Source: Yersinia mollaretii ATCC 43969 (GTDB lineage Bacteria > Pseudomonadota > Gammaproteobacteria > Enterobacterales > Enterobacteriaceae). Taken from it: a DNA stretch of 64,000 nucleotides. A program made the translations under genes and the position numbers. The stretch spans positions 3,162,001 through 3,226,000 of the forward strand of contig NZ_CP054043.1 in NCBI RefSeq assembly GCF_013282725.1, written 5' to 3'. The notes beneath the pieces are model-generated. The model searched no databases, was not told the origin of the DNA, and saw only the letters and a list, made by a program, of their open reading frames with translations. Shown here piece after piece: positions 43,943-52,789 of the stretch (position 1 is the first letter of the stretch; each line of letters starts with the position of its first letter).

Positions 43943-44242
43943 ATGATTAAATGGGTTGAAGAGAGTGACAGTGAAGTGAACAGAAGCATCGCGCTACTGA
44001 CCGGCGAAGATCCAGATAAATGGTATCCCTACAGCGGTGTTAAAGGTAAGGATTACTGCAAGAACCCTTCTGATGCATGGCCTATCATCTATGCCAATAA
44101 AATTGGCCTCTACTCGCCAGAAATTAATGATGATAACCAGTGGAATGCCCGAATAACTAACCCTCAGGGAGAGTGGCAGGCTTACAGCCAAAGCCCGCTG
44201 CGCGCGGCAATGATCTGCTATTTGCTGAGTCAGCAAGCTTAA
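43943..44242 (+). CDS. DUF2591 (NinX-like) family protein
   Basis: 99 residues from the Met at 43943. KNPSDAWPIIYANKIGLYSP and QSPLRAAMICYLLS are the DUF2591 signature, best known from phage nin regions (NinX). Here it sits alone on the chromosome near yebO. Function unknown; likely phage-derived. Confidence 0.78.
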   Translation: MIKWVEESDSEVNRSIALLTGEDPDKWYPYSGVKGKDYCKNPSDAWPIIYANKIGLYSPEINDDNQWNARITNPQGEWQAYSQSPLRAAMICYLLSQQA

Positions 44243-44363
44243 TAATCTGTAGCGCTTTGTACCCGCATCAATAATTTTCAGCAAGAGTGAACATCCCGCA
44301 CGCATCAAGTGGTGGGAATAACAGACGGTAAGAAGTTCTTTAACGACTTTCGTGGAGCTGATG

Positions 44364-44609
44364 ATGAAACGCATTATTAAAGGGGATTCAAATCTATCAC
44401 ATCTGGTTATTGCTCATGCTGCAATTGACCACCATCAAAAATCCTACGGTGAGCGGCGTCAGGGCTGGCCTTCAACTTATCTTATCCGCTATAAGAATAA
44501 CCGCGTTGCAGTTGAAGTAGTCACCCGGCGTCAATCTTATGTAGCCACATTAATGATTGGTGCCCGCAATCTGAGTAAGTTGTGTGGTATGTCAGCGTTG
44601 CAGTTGTGA
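44364..44609 (+). CDS. DUF4060 family protein
   Basis: 81 residues from the ATG at 44364 (GGAG ribosome site six bases upstream). HHQKSYGERRQGWPSTYLIRYKNNRVAVEVV matches the DUF4060 pattern of small enterobacterial and phage proteins. Lies after the NinX-like gene; both may descend from one old phage. Confidence 0.7.
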   Translation: MKRIIKGDSNLSHLVIAHAAIDHHQKSYGERRQGWPSTYLIRYKNNRVAVEVVTRRQSYVATLMIGARNLSKLCGMSALQL

Positions 44610-44808
44610 AAGCAAGTCAGCTCTCGGACGGGTATCACTTTTTAAACATCGGCTTTCTATGACGCAAACGGGTGGCTGCCTATCCCATAGCTCGCTAACC
44701 ACCTTTATCCTTGATGCAATCAGCTTTAAGTGTTAAAAAACCGCCGCAGATTCATTTATAAGGCGCTGTTTACCACGCCAGTGGGGAATAGGTGCGGCAG
44801 AGGATAGG

Positions 44809-46200
44809 ATGGAACAGCAGTTGCAGGATTCAACACTAAAGCGCGGTTTAAAAAATCGACACATTCAACTGATTGCGCTGGGTGGCGCAATTGGTACTGG
44901 GCTGTTTCTGGGTATTGCTCAGACCATAAAAATGGCCGGGCCTTCGGTAATATTAGGCTATGCCATTGGCGGTTTTATTGCCTTTCTAATCATGCGCCAA
45001 CTTGGCGAGATGGTGGTTGAGGAGCCGGTTGCGGGTTCATTTAGTCACTTTGCCTATAAATATTGGGGTGATTTCGCGGGATTCTTATCTGGCTGGAACT
45101 ACTGGGCGATGTTTATTCTCGTCGGTATGGCGGAGTTGACCGCAGTTGGCATCTATATTCAATATTGGTGGCCGGAAATCCCGACATGGGTTTCTGCCGC
45201 CGTATTTTTTGTCCTGATCAATGCTATCAACTTAGTCAATGTTCGTCTGTATGGTGAAACTGAATTTTGGTTCGCTATCATCAAGGTTGTTGCCATTATC
45301 GGCATGATTGTGTTTGGGGCCTATCTCTTGGCTTCGGGAACCGGTGGCCCGGACGCCTCAGTGACTAACCTCTGGGCGCAGGGCGGTTTTATGCCCCATG
45401 GTATCAGCGGGTTAGTGATGGCGATGGCCGTGATTATGTTCTCTTTCGGTGGCTTGGAGATGGTGGGCATCACTGCCGCAGAAGCAGAAGATCCGCAACA
45501 CAGCATTCCTAAAGCAACCAACCAAGTTGTCTACCGTATCCTTATTTTCTATATCGGCTCACTGGCTGTTCTGCTCTCTCTTTACCCTTGGGGTAAGGTT
45601 GTGGAGGGAGGGAGTCCCTTTGTGATGATTTTCCATGCGCTGGACAGCCAACTGGTCGCGACCATCCTAAATGTCGTGGTCTTGACGGCGGCTTTATCGG
45701 TATATAATAGTGGTGTCTACTGCAACAGCCGAATGCTGTTTGGTTTGGCCTCTCAGGGGAATGCCCCCAAGTTGCTGACCAAAGTGAATAAGCGAGGTGT
45801 CCCTATTTTATCAATCGCGCTCTCGGCGTTGGCGACCTCGGCGGGTGTGGTGATTAACTATGTTATGCCCGGCAAAGCCTTTGAGTTGCTGATGGCGCTG
45901 GTGGTATCAACACTGGTGATTAACTGGGTCATGATTTGTTTGGCCCACTTAAAGTTCCGTGCCGCTAAAGTGCAAGAGGGCATCGAGCCGCGTTTTAAGG
46001 CGTTATGGTATCCCTACGGTAATTACTTGTGTCTGGTGTTTTTATCACTGATTCTGGTCATTATGTACTTCACTGATGGCATTCGAATTTCGGTCTTGAT
46101 GATGCCTGCATGGATCGCGCTGCTGTGGTGTGGCTTCATTCTGACTCGTCGTAAACATAAGCGTTGCCAGATAAAAACTAAAGACTCAAACATAGCTTAA
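44809..46200 (+). CDS. Aromatic amino-acid permease (AroP/PheP type)
   Basis: 463 residues, 12-helix APC permease. KRGLKNRHIQLIALGGAIGTGLFLG and EEPVAGSFSHFAYKYWG are shared by AroP and PheP. Segments resemble PheP (RLYGETEFWFAIIK) and AroP (VYCNSRMLFGLA) so the exact specificity (Phe versus Phe/Tyr/Trp) is open. It imports aromatic amino acids with protons. Single gene. Confidence 0.88.
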   Translation: MEQQLQDSTLKRGLKNRHIQLIALGGAIGTGLFLGIAQTIKMAGPSVILGYAIGGFIAFLIMRQLGEMVVEEPVAGSFSHFAYKYWGDFAGFLSGWNYWAMFILVGMAELTAVGIYIQYWWPEIPTWVSAAVFFVLINAINLVNVRLYGETEFWFAIIKVVAIIGMIVFGAYLLASGTGGPDASVTNLWAQGGFMPHGISGLVMAMAVIMFSFGGLEMVGITAAEAEDPQHSIPKATNQVVYRILIFYIGSLAVLLSLYPWGKVVEGGSPFVMIFHALDSQLVATILNVVVLTAALSVYNSGVYCNSRMLFGLASQGNAPKLLTKVNKRGVPILSIALSALATSAGVVINYVMPGKAFELLMALVVSTLVINWVMICLAHLKFRAAKVQEGIEPRFKALWYPYGNYLCLVFLSLILVIMYFTDGIRISVLMMPAWIALLWCGFILTRRKHKRCQIKTKDSNIA

Positions 46201-46445
46201 TTGGGCTATGTTGCCGCTAAAATAGCCGGGCATGAAGTGAATACTCAAGCCCGGCTGTATTATTTAATGAACTGATTCACCGGGTTGAGATTTCTGTATT
46301 AAATTAAGCCAATAATGTGCAGGGCTTTTAATATGTCATGCGATCGCCCCTTTCTGGTGCAATCAATGTTAATTGGGATAAATTCTTAATTGCACATCAT
46401 AACCACTTTTATTCTAGGGTTTAATGGGTTAAGTCCTCTCTCTAA

Positions 46446-47060
46446 TTAGAATTGCCAGCGCATCCAAGTAAACAACACATTCCCATTATTATAAGTGCCG
46501 GGAATATAGGTGGTTTGTAGAGAAAACTTATTATATTCAATAGAGAGAAGTGGCAGGGGTAAGGGTATAGGAATGTAAAGATATTCATGACGAGCGGTAA
46601 TACTCGCAGTAAAGCCCGCCCCGAAACGCCAGCCATCCATCTTTCCTGGTATCCACATTTTTTGATAGCCGTAACCTACAATGGGTTCAACTTCATTATG
46701 CGAATCCATAAACACCATCGCATACACCGAATGCCAGTTGTTATCTTCATCATAGCGGTATTTACCATAGCCGATACCCCATGGACGTTCATTGTATGAC
46801 GCTATCTTGTCAGCATCGTAAGTCCTGCGGTTATGCCACGTATTGAGCGGGATATACAGCTCTTGCTCGGGAGAGTCCCAAGCCAGCGTGATGTTATTTA
46901 CCAGTCGCTGCCACAGGTTGTTATTATTCATCTGTGGTTTAACTTTCATATCTATAGCCGTCTGAGCTTGCGAGTTGATCTCTTCCGCCAGAACAGTTGA
47001 AACATGACCCCACCACAAACAACTCAGAAAGCAGGTGCTGATAATGTGCTTGTAATTCAT
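46446..47060 (-). CDS. pagP: PagP lipid A palmitoyltransferase
   Basis: 204 residues. Signal peptide (about 1-25), an amphipathic N-terminal helix (LWQRLVNNITLAWDSPEQELYIP), then an eight-strand beta-barrel with the active-site His in LNTWHNRRTYD, plus Asp and Ser in MVFMDSHNEVEPIVGYGY. It moves palmitate from phospholipid to lipid A in the outer membrane. Usually under PhoP control; the regulator of PhoQ (mgrB) is 4 kb away. Confidence 0.92.
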   Translation of the reverse strand: MNYKHIISTCFLSCLWWGHVSTVLAEEINSQAQTAIDMKVKPQMNNNNLWQRLVNNITLAWDSPEQELYIPLNTWHNRRTYDADKIASYNERPWGIGYGKYRYDEDNNWHSVYAMVFMDSHNEVEPIVGYGYQKMWIPGKMDGWRFGAGFTASITARHEYLYIPIPLPLPLLSIEYNKFSLQTTYIPGTYNNGNVLFTWMRWQF

Positions 47061-48048
47061 AATTTAGATCTCTGATGCTGATATGGCGAAATAAGACATC
47101 TGTGCATCAGATTATCTATATGCCTACCAAAAGTAATGATTAGTAATAAATAGTTATAATTAAGCAGAGGGTAAAGCCTCAAGCTTAAACGGTTCTGTAA
47201 CGAGAGGGTGAAATATAATTTTAGGCTGTGCGATAGGATAGTTAAAATCTAAATTAGAGACATCGGGAAATATCTTAATTTATTATTTTAAGCACGATTT
47301 GTCAGCAATGCCGACAAAAATTCAGCAGATTAAATTGACTAAAGCACTGCAATTTTTTAACTATTTATACAGTTGACATAAAGATGCCATGCACCTTTTA
47401 GGTGCGTTCTGGCTAATAATAATGAATTATTGCACCCAGATAGCTCAATAAAAAAATCTTTGAGTTATTAATTTACCAACATTATTTCTTCTATTTTTAC
47501 GTCTGTTTCCCTATGGCAAACTCTATTGTTGCGTCTGGCTAGTCACTTCGTATTTTCACTTAATATCAAATCGGGAAATAAGATATTCATTTTCTCTAGC
47601 AGGCATCAGGAACTGCGGTATAACCTGAGGTTAAGTAAGGGGTTAGTCTTGCTGAATATGAGTAGGAAGGGTTGTGTAATCTGAGGGGATAGTCTCTGAG
47701 TCAAGGGCGTCATATATTCAATTATTATATATTTAATGCTAATAAATTTTATACCGGCACATTTTTTATCGTGTACAGAACATGGAAACCATGAGGTCTC
47801 TACGTAAGCAATATTATAAAAAGTGTTAGCTTAAATGTTAAAAACTAGCCAGAAAGCGGGATGGGACAGTATAAAAAAATAGAGCAGAAAATACGATGAC
47901 CTTCAACAATTTTTAGCATATTTAAGCACTCTTTCTAAGCAATAGATTCAAATATGTGCGACAGGTTCACCCTTGATTAAAAATGGCTTGCCATCGAATA
48001 CAGAGTATGTGATAACGCATATGGGTAAAACGAGGTACAGTTCTGTAT
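47061..48048. other. Long AT-rich intergenic region before yobF-cspC
   Basis: About 1 kb with no supportable frame. It must hold the pagP and yobF-cspC promoters; a TTGACA at 47374 and many AT-rich tracts are present. A long leader is typical of this operon. Small RNAs cannot be excluded. Confidence 0.5.
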
Positions 48049-48165
48049 ATGTGTGGCATTTTCAGTAAAGAAGTTCTGAGTAAAGACGTTAGCGTTGAAT
48101 ACCGCTTCTCTGCCGATCCTTATCTTAGTGCCTCAAGCAGTAACGACTCTAGTTTGTCTATGTAA
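48049..48165 (+). CDS. yobF: YobF small stress protein
   Basis: 38 residues: [20 protein letters not shown], matching E. coli YobF (47 residues) at its start. In E. coli yobF is cotranscribed with cspC and rises after heat and other stress. The cspC start lies 42 bases downstream. Confidence 0.9.
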   Translation: MCGIFSKEVLSKDVSVEYRFSADPYLSASSSNDSSLSM

Positions 48166-48207
48166 ACGCCTACGGGCGAGTTAAACAATCCAAAGGAAAT
48201 ACTCAAG

Positions 48208-48417
48208 ATGGCAAAGATCAAAGGTCAAGTTAAGTGGTTCAACGAGTCTAAAGGTTTCGGTTTCATCACTCCAGCTGACGGCAGCAAAGATGTGTTCGTA
48301 CACTTCTCTGCAATCCAAGGTAATGGTTTCAAAACCTTGGCTGAAGGCCAGAACGTAGAGTTCGAAATCCAAGACGGTCAGAAAGGTCCGTCTGCAGTTA
48401 ACGTTACTGCAATCTAA
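48208..48417 (+). CDS. cspC: Cold-shock family RNA-binding protein CspC
   Basis: 69 residues, nearly identical to E. coli CspC from memory, with RNP1 KGFGFI and RNP2 VFVHF. Binds single-stranded RNA, acts as an antiterminator and stabilises rpoS mRNA; it is not cold-induced. Strong AAGGAAA ribosome site; second gene of yobF-cspC. Confidence 0.96.
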   Translation: MAKIKGQVKWFNESKGFGFITPADGSKDVFVHFSAIQGNGFKTLAEGQNVEFEIQDGQKGPSAVNVTAI

Positions 48418-48434
48418 TCAGCTCTTTTGCTGTT

Positions 48435-48461
48435 AAAAACCCGCCTTTGTGCGGGTTTTTT
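48435..48461 (+). terminator. Terminator of cspC
   Basis: AACCCGC-CTTTGT-GCGGGTT hairpin with a run of T. Confidence 0.92.
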
Positions 48462-48491
48462 CGTTTCTGAGCACCCCATCTAATTCGTTGA

Positions 48492-49211
48492 TTAGGGCAG
48501 AATGATTAAGCCAGAATACTGATTGCGGCCTTTAATACTTGGGTGGGTAGGGTCAATCGCCTGCTGTTGGCTGGTGCGGCGAAAACTGGTGTACTTAAAA
48601 TGATGCTGACTCGTATCCTCTTCATCAGGCACTGTCGTGCATATTGTACAACCACCAACGCGATCAACTTGATGAATACCTGCGCCGCGTAATTGGTGTT
48701 CAGCGATAGCGGCTAAATTGAGGTGGCGGAAGCGGGGAGTAATAATATTTTTTGCCAGTGGTAATCGGTTAGCAAACTGTTCAACTAACTCTTCATTCAC
48801 CTCATAACAGCAGGAGCGCGCTGCCGGACCAATAGCGGCAACCCAATCCGCCGGGTCGTCATCTCGGGCAATACGTTCAATCATCTTTAAAATAATGCCC
48901 TCTAATAACCCACGCCAACCTGCATGAACCACCGCAATGCCTTTCCCCTGTCGATGACTGAAAATAACCGGCAGGCAATCCGCCGTCAGTACCGTTAATA
49001 AAATACCGGCTTGAGTGGTATAGAGGCCATCAGCTTCGCCGCACTCTTGCTCTGGTGCTATCACATCCACAATCCTTGTTCCATGTACCTGTTTTTTATT
49101 GGGTTGTGATGCCCGATAAGGTTCAAGTGCGTGAGATAACAGCGCCGATTTATTGCCAAACCCGTGGCAGATAGCAGTGATTCGACTCAATTGTGGTGAA
49201 AAATCTGTCAT
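48492..49211 (-). CDS. YfiH/laccase-domain family protein (polyphenol oxidase family)
   Basis: 239 residues. Conserved QVHGTRIV, LTADCLPVIFS and VVHAGWRG supply the His/Cys metal or nucleoside site of the YfiH/LACC1 family, with GPAARSCCYEV following. Relatives act on purine nucleosides or cell-wall precursors (a role in MurC fidelity was proposed). The usual yfiH lies near bamD/clpB, so this is likely a second copy beside a cell-division transpeptidase. Confidence 0.85.
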   Translation of the reverse strand: MTDFSPQLSRITAICHGFGNKSALLSHALEPYRASQPNKKQVHGTRIVDVIAPEQECGEADGLYTTQAGILLTVLTADCLPVIFSHRQGKGIAVVHAGWRGLLEGIILKMIERIARDDDPADWVAAIGPAARSCCYEVNEELVEQFANRLPLAKNIITPRFRHLNLAAIAEHQLRGAGIHQVDRVGGCTICTTVPDEEDTSQHHFKYTSFRRTSQQQAIDPTHPSIKGRNQYSGLIILP

Positions 49212-49412
49212 GGGATTGACCTAATGAGGAGAAAGTACGCCGTTCAGTGTAAGCCGTTTTTGAATGGATTGACCAGCCGCCTTTTCTTTTAAATGCTGGT
49301 TAGTGAATTGTTGCAAAATAACATCTCTTGTATCACTGTTTTTGCGTCACCCGTGCGGTGGATAGGGTCTAATGGCAGCTCTATTCCACGCCAGTAGTCA
49401 GGATTGATCTCA

Positions 49413-51122
49413 ATGATTTCTAAACCAAAAAATGACAGTAATAATTTTATTCGCTGGCGTTTCAGCTTATTGTGCTGCTCTATTTTAATGTCATTTTTTG
49501 GCCTGATTGCGCGCGTTGCTTGGCTACAGATTATTGAGCCTGATCCCTTGGTTAAAGAGGAGGACATGAGGTCAGTGCGTGTGGTCGAGACACCCAATAC
49601 GCGCGGTATGATTACTGATCGTAATGAGCATCCCTTGGCGGTCAGTGTCCCGGTCGCCGCAGTTTGGGCTGATCCCCAAACCGTGCTGGAGAGAGGGGGC
49701 GTCGGTGTCTCCGAACGTTGGCAAGCATTGGCGCAGGCACTCAACATGCCACTGGATCAGGTGAGCAGCCGTATCACGCAAATCCCTCATGCCCGTTTTA
49801 TCTATCTTGCCAGGCAAGTTGAACCCAATGTGGCCGAATACATTCAGCGCCTGAAGTTACCCGGCATTGCGACCAAAGTGGAATCAAGGCGCTTTTACCC
49901 CTCTGGCGATATCGCGGCTAACTTGGTTGGTTTTACTAATATTGATGATCAGGGGATTGAAGGTGTTGAGAAGAGTTTCAATTCGCTGTTAAGTGGCACT
50001 GCGGGCAGTCGAGTGGTGCGCAAAGATCGTTTTGGCCGAGTGATCGAGGACATCTCCTCGACGGACAGCCATCCGGGGCAGCGGGTTGAACTGAGTATTG
50101 ATGAGCGCTTGCAAGCGGAAACCTCACATGCGCTGACCAATGCGGTAATGTTCAATAAAGCTGATTCCGGTTCTGCGGTGGTGATTGATGTCAATACCGG
50201 AGAGGTTTTGGCAATGGCGAACTATCCCACCTTTAATCCCAATAATCGCGCTGATACTCCGGAGGAGAATTTTCGCAATCGGGCTATAAGCGATATTTTT
50301 GAGCCGGGTTCAACGGTAAAACCAATGGTTGTCATGACGGCATTACAGCGCCATTTGGTCAAGCCGGACACAGTGCTAGATACTCACCCCTACATCCTCA
50401 GCGGACATCAAATAAAAGATGTCGGTTTTTACCCCGCACTCTCATTGACGGGCGTATTACAGAAATCGAGTGATGTGGGCGTATCCCGGCTGGCATTGGC
50501 GATGCCCGCCTCCGCGTTGATGGAAACCTACTCTTTATTTGGCTTAGGGAAGCCGACCCAGCTAGGGCTGACCGGTGAAAGTAGCGGGTTGATGCCGCAT
50601 CGGCAGCGCTGGAGTGATCTGGATCGCGCGACGTTTTCCTTCGGTTATGGCTTGATGGTGACGCCGCTACAATTGGCCCGAGTTTACGCCACCATCGGCA
50701 GTTTTGGTATTTATCGGCCACTGTCGATTACCAAGGTTGATCCTCCCGTGCTGGGGCAGCGGGTATTTCCTGAAGGGGAGGTGCGCGAGGTTGAGCATAT
50801 GATGGAGAGTGTGGCATTGCCCGGTGGTGGCGGGACAAAGGCGGCAGTGAGGGGATATCGGGTCGCCATCAAAACAGGGACCGCCAAGAAGATTGGGCCA
50901 AACGGTCAGTATATTGATAAATATGTGGCTTATACTGCGGGGGTCGCGCCTGCCAGTCAGCCCCGTTTTGCTTTAGTGGTGGTGATTAACAATCCGCAAG
51001 GGGGTAAATACTATGGTGGCGCAGTTTCTGCTCCCGTATTCAGCGATATTATGGGTCAAATATTACGCACCATGAATGTTGAACCTGATGCCATTCCCAC
51101 CGGTGATACCCGGCACAGCTAA
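49413..51122 (+). CDS. FtsI-like class B penicillin-binding protein (PBP3SAL-like)
   Basis: 569 residues from ATG 49413 (a TTG at 49404 is also possible). Membrane anchor (FSLLCCSILMSFFGLIARVAWL), pedestal, then transpeptidase domain with active Ser about 300 in EPGSTVKP, SSD, and KTG near 487. It makes septal peptidoglycan cross-links. Position between cspC and rlmA matches the Salmonella second FtsI (PBP3SAL), used in acid or inside host cells. The main ftsI in the dcw cluster is expected elsewhere. Confidence 0.88.
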   Translation: MISKPKNDSNNFIRWRFSLLCCSILMSFFGLIARVAWLQIIEPDPLVKEEDMRSVRVVETPNTRGMITDRNEHPLAVSVPVAAVWADPQTVLERGGVGVSERWQALAQALNMPLDQVSSRITQIPHARFIYLARQVEPNVAEYIQRLKLPGIATKVESRRFYPSGDIAANLVGFTNIDDQGIEGVEKSFNSLLSGTAGSRVVRKDRFGRVIEDISSTDSHPGQRVELSIDERLQAETSHALTNAVMFNKADSGSAVVIDVNTGEVLAMANYPTFNPNNRADTPEENFRNRAISDIFEPGSTVKPMVVMTALQRHLVKPDTVLDTHPYILSGHQIKDVGFYPALSLTGVLQKSSDVGVSRLALAMPASALMETYSLFGLGKPTQLGLTGESSGLMPHRQRWSDLDRATFSFGYGLMVTPLQLARVYATIGSFGIYRPLSITKVDPPVLGQRVFPEGEVREVEHMMESVALPGGGGTKAAVRGYRVAIKTGTAKKIGPNGQYIDKYVAYTAGVAPASQPRFALVVVINNPQGGKYYGGAVSAPVFSDIMGQILRTMNVEPDAIPTGDTRHS

Positions 51123-51237
51123 TATTGCGGATTAACCCGCTAAACAGTGGCTTGCAACCCTAGAAGGGCTTCTTTAGACTAACGCCGCGTCTGCCTGTAA
51201 TTCTGGCGGTTAATACTCTGTTATTTGGAATTCAACC

Positions 51238-52110
51238 ATGTCTTATCAGTGCCCCCTTTGTCATCAAGCCTTGTTACAAAGTCAGCAACAGTGGCGTTGC
51301 AGCAATAACCATCAGTTTGATTGCGCCAAAGAGGGTTACGTCAACTTAATGCCGGTGCAGCATAAAGGCTCGAAACAGCCGGGCGATAGCCCTGAAATGA
51401 TGCAGGCGCGGCGGGCTTTTCTCGATGCTGGCTATTATCAGCCGTTACAGCAGCGGGTTTGCGACATTCTGGATTCGGCATTACCGCAGGATGCTGGCAT
51501 GTTACTGGATATCGGTTGTGGTGAGGGTTACTACACCGCAGCGGTTGCCGATAAGCTTAATCGACAGCGCCAACTGGCTGTTTTTGGGTTAGATGTGGCA
51601 AAAGTTGCTATTCGATATGGTGCTAAACGCTATCATCAAGTGAATTTCTGTGTGGCCTCCAGCCACCGACTGCCCTTTGCCAATCGCTCTCTTGATGCGG
51701 TATTACGAATTTATGCGCCTTGCAAAGCCACTGAGTTGGCGCGCACCGTGAAGCCCGGCGGTATTGTGGTCACGGTTGCGCCGGGTCCACGCCATCTCTA
51801 TCAGTTAAAAGCACTGATTTATGCTGAAGTGCAGCTTCATGATGATACCGAAGAGTCGCTGGAAGGATTTGAGTTGGTCAGTCGCGAAACATTGGCCTAT
51901 GAAATGACACTAAGTGGCAAGCAGGGCTTTAATCTATTGCAGATGACGCCTTTTGCTTGGCGTGCTTCCCTCGAAACTGGGCAAGAGCTGGCCGCCCGAC
52001 GGACATTTATCTGCGAAACAGATTTCGTCATCGGACTGCATCGACGTAAAGCCGAAGATCCCGCCGCTGAAAGTTCAGCCATTGAGAATGACGACGAGTC
52101 ATTCTGCTAG
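51238..52110 (+). CDS. rlmA: 23S rRNA G745 N1-methyltransferase RlmA
   Basis: 290 residues. N-terminal zinc finger Cys5, Cys8, Cys21 and His25 (YQCPLCHQ…RCSNNH), then SAM-binding [12 protein letters not shown]. Methylates G745 of 23S rRNA. Next to the PBP3-like gene as in Salmonella. Acidic C-terminal tail. Confidence 0.94.
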   Translation: MSYQCPLCHQALLQSQQQWRCSNNHQFDCAKEGYVNLMPVQHKGSKQPGDSPEMMQARRAFLDAGYYQPLQQRVCDILDSALPQDAGMLLDIGCGEGYYTAAVADKLNRQRQLAVFGLDVAKVAIRYGAKRYHQVNFCVASSHRLPFANRSLDAVLRIYAPCKATELARTVKPGGIVVTVAPGPRHLYQLKALIYAEVQLHDDTEESLEGFELVSRETLAYEMTLSGKQGFNLLQMTPFAWRASLETGQELAARRTFICETDFVIGLHRRKAEDPAAESSAIENDDESFC

Positions 52111-52336
52111 TGCCTGTCGGCCTGATCCTGTTCGGGCCGCAATACCTCTTTAACCTATCGCCATATCTGTTAGCTATTTAAATCCACAATATAGTGCAAT
52201 GCTATTTCTCTCCCCTCGGGAAGATATTATTATTTAATAGATAACCGTGTTGGAATACCCTGGTGTAGCGTCAGAAATTAACTTAAGTCAAATTTACAGT
52301 CTTTTATTTTTATAATATTTGTATACTACAGTGAGT

Positions 52337-52615
52337 CTATTTTAGGTCTAGATTTCGCCAAGTTCTCCCACCGGACTCAGTCACCAATATTGAGGGGATG
52401 AACCTGATCTCTTCAGCAATTTTCAGTGCTAAATCAGCCACCTCTTGTTTGTTCAGTGTGCCACTGCCGTAATTGAATTCTCCTTCCGGTAATTTATATA
52501 TTTTCTCCCTGCCGATGAGGCGGGTAAATCCCGCGTCAGTCATTTTCTTATTAAGCGTCTCATAATCGCCTTCTACTGCATTATGCAAAACGACACTGAC
52601 CGTGAAATACGGCAT
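52337..52615 (-). CDS. DUF2622-like small protein
   Basis: 92 residues, MPYFTVSVVLHNAVEGDYETLNKKMTDAGF, a ferredoxin-like fold similar to DUF2622 (a group that I recall includes antitoxin GhoS). No toxin gene (GhoT-like) is adjacent. Cytosolic. Role unknown. Confidence 0.65.
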   Translation of the reverse strand: MPYFTVSVVLHNAVEGDYETLNKKMTDAGFTRLIGREKIYKLPEGEFNYGSGTLNKQEVADLALKIAEEIRFIPSILVTESGGRTWRNLDLK

Positions 52616-52789
52616 ATCTCTTTTTCCAATTGAATAGATGATATTGCTTATATATCACACTGTAGGAAGAGATATTTTGATCGGCATCTAATTGCTGACA
52701 GGCGGCGATAAATAACCTTGCATAAGCTATGTCTTTAATGGGATATCACCTGCTTGGGGGCAATCAATGCCCCCAAGAGAAGAGGGCGG

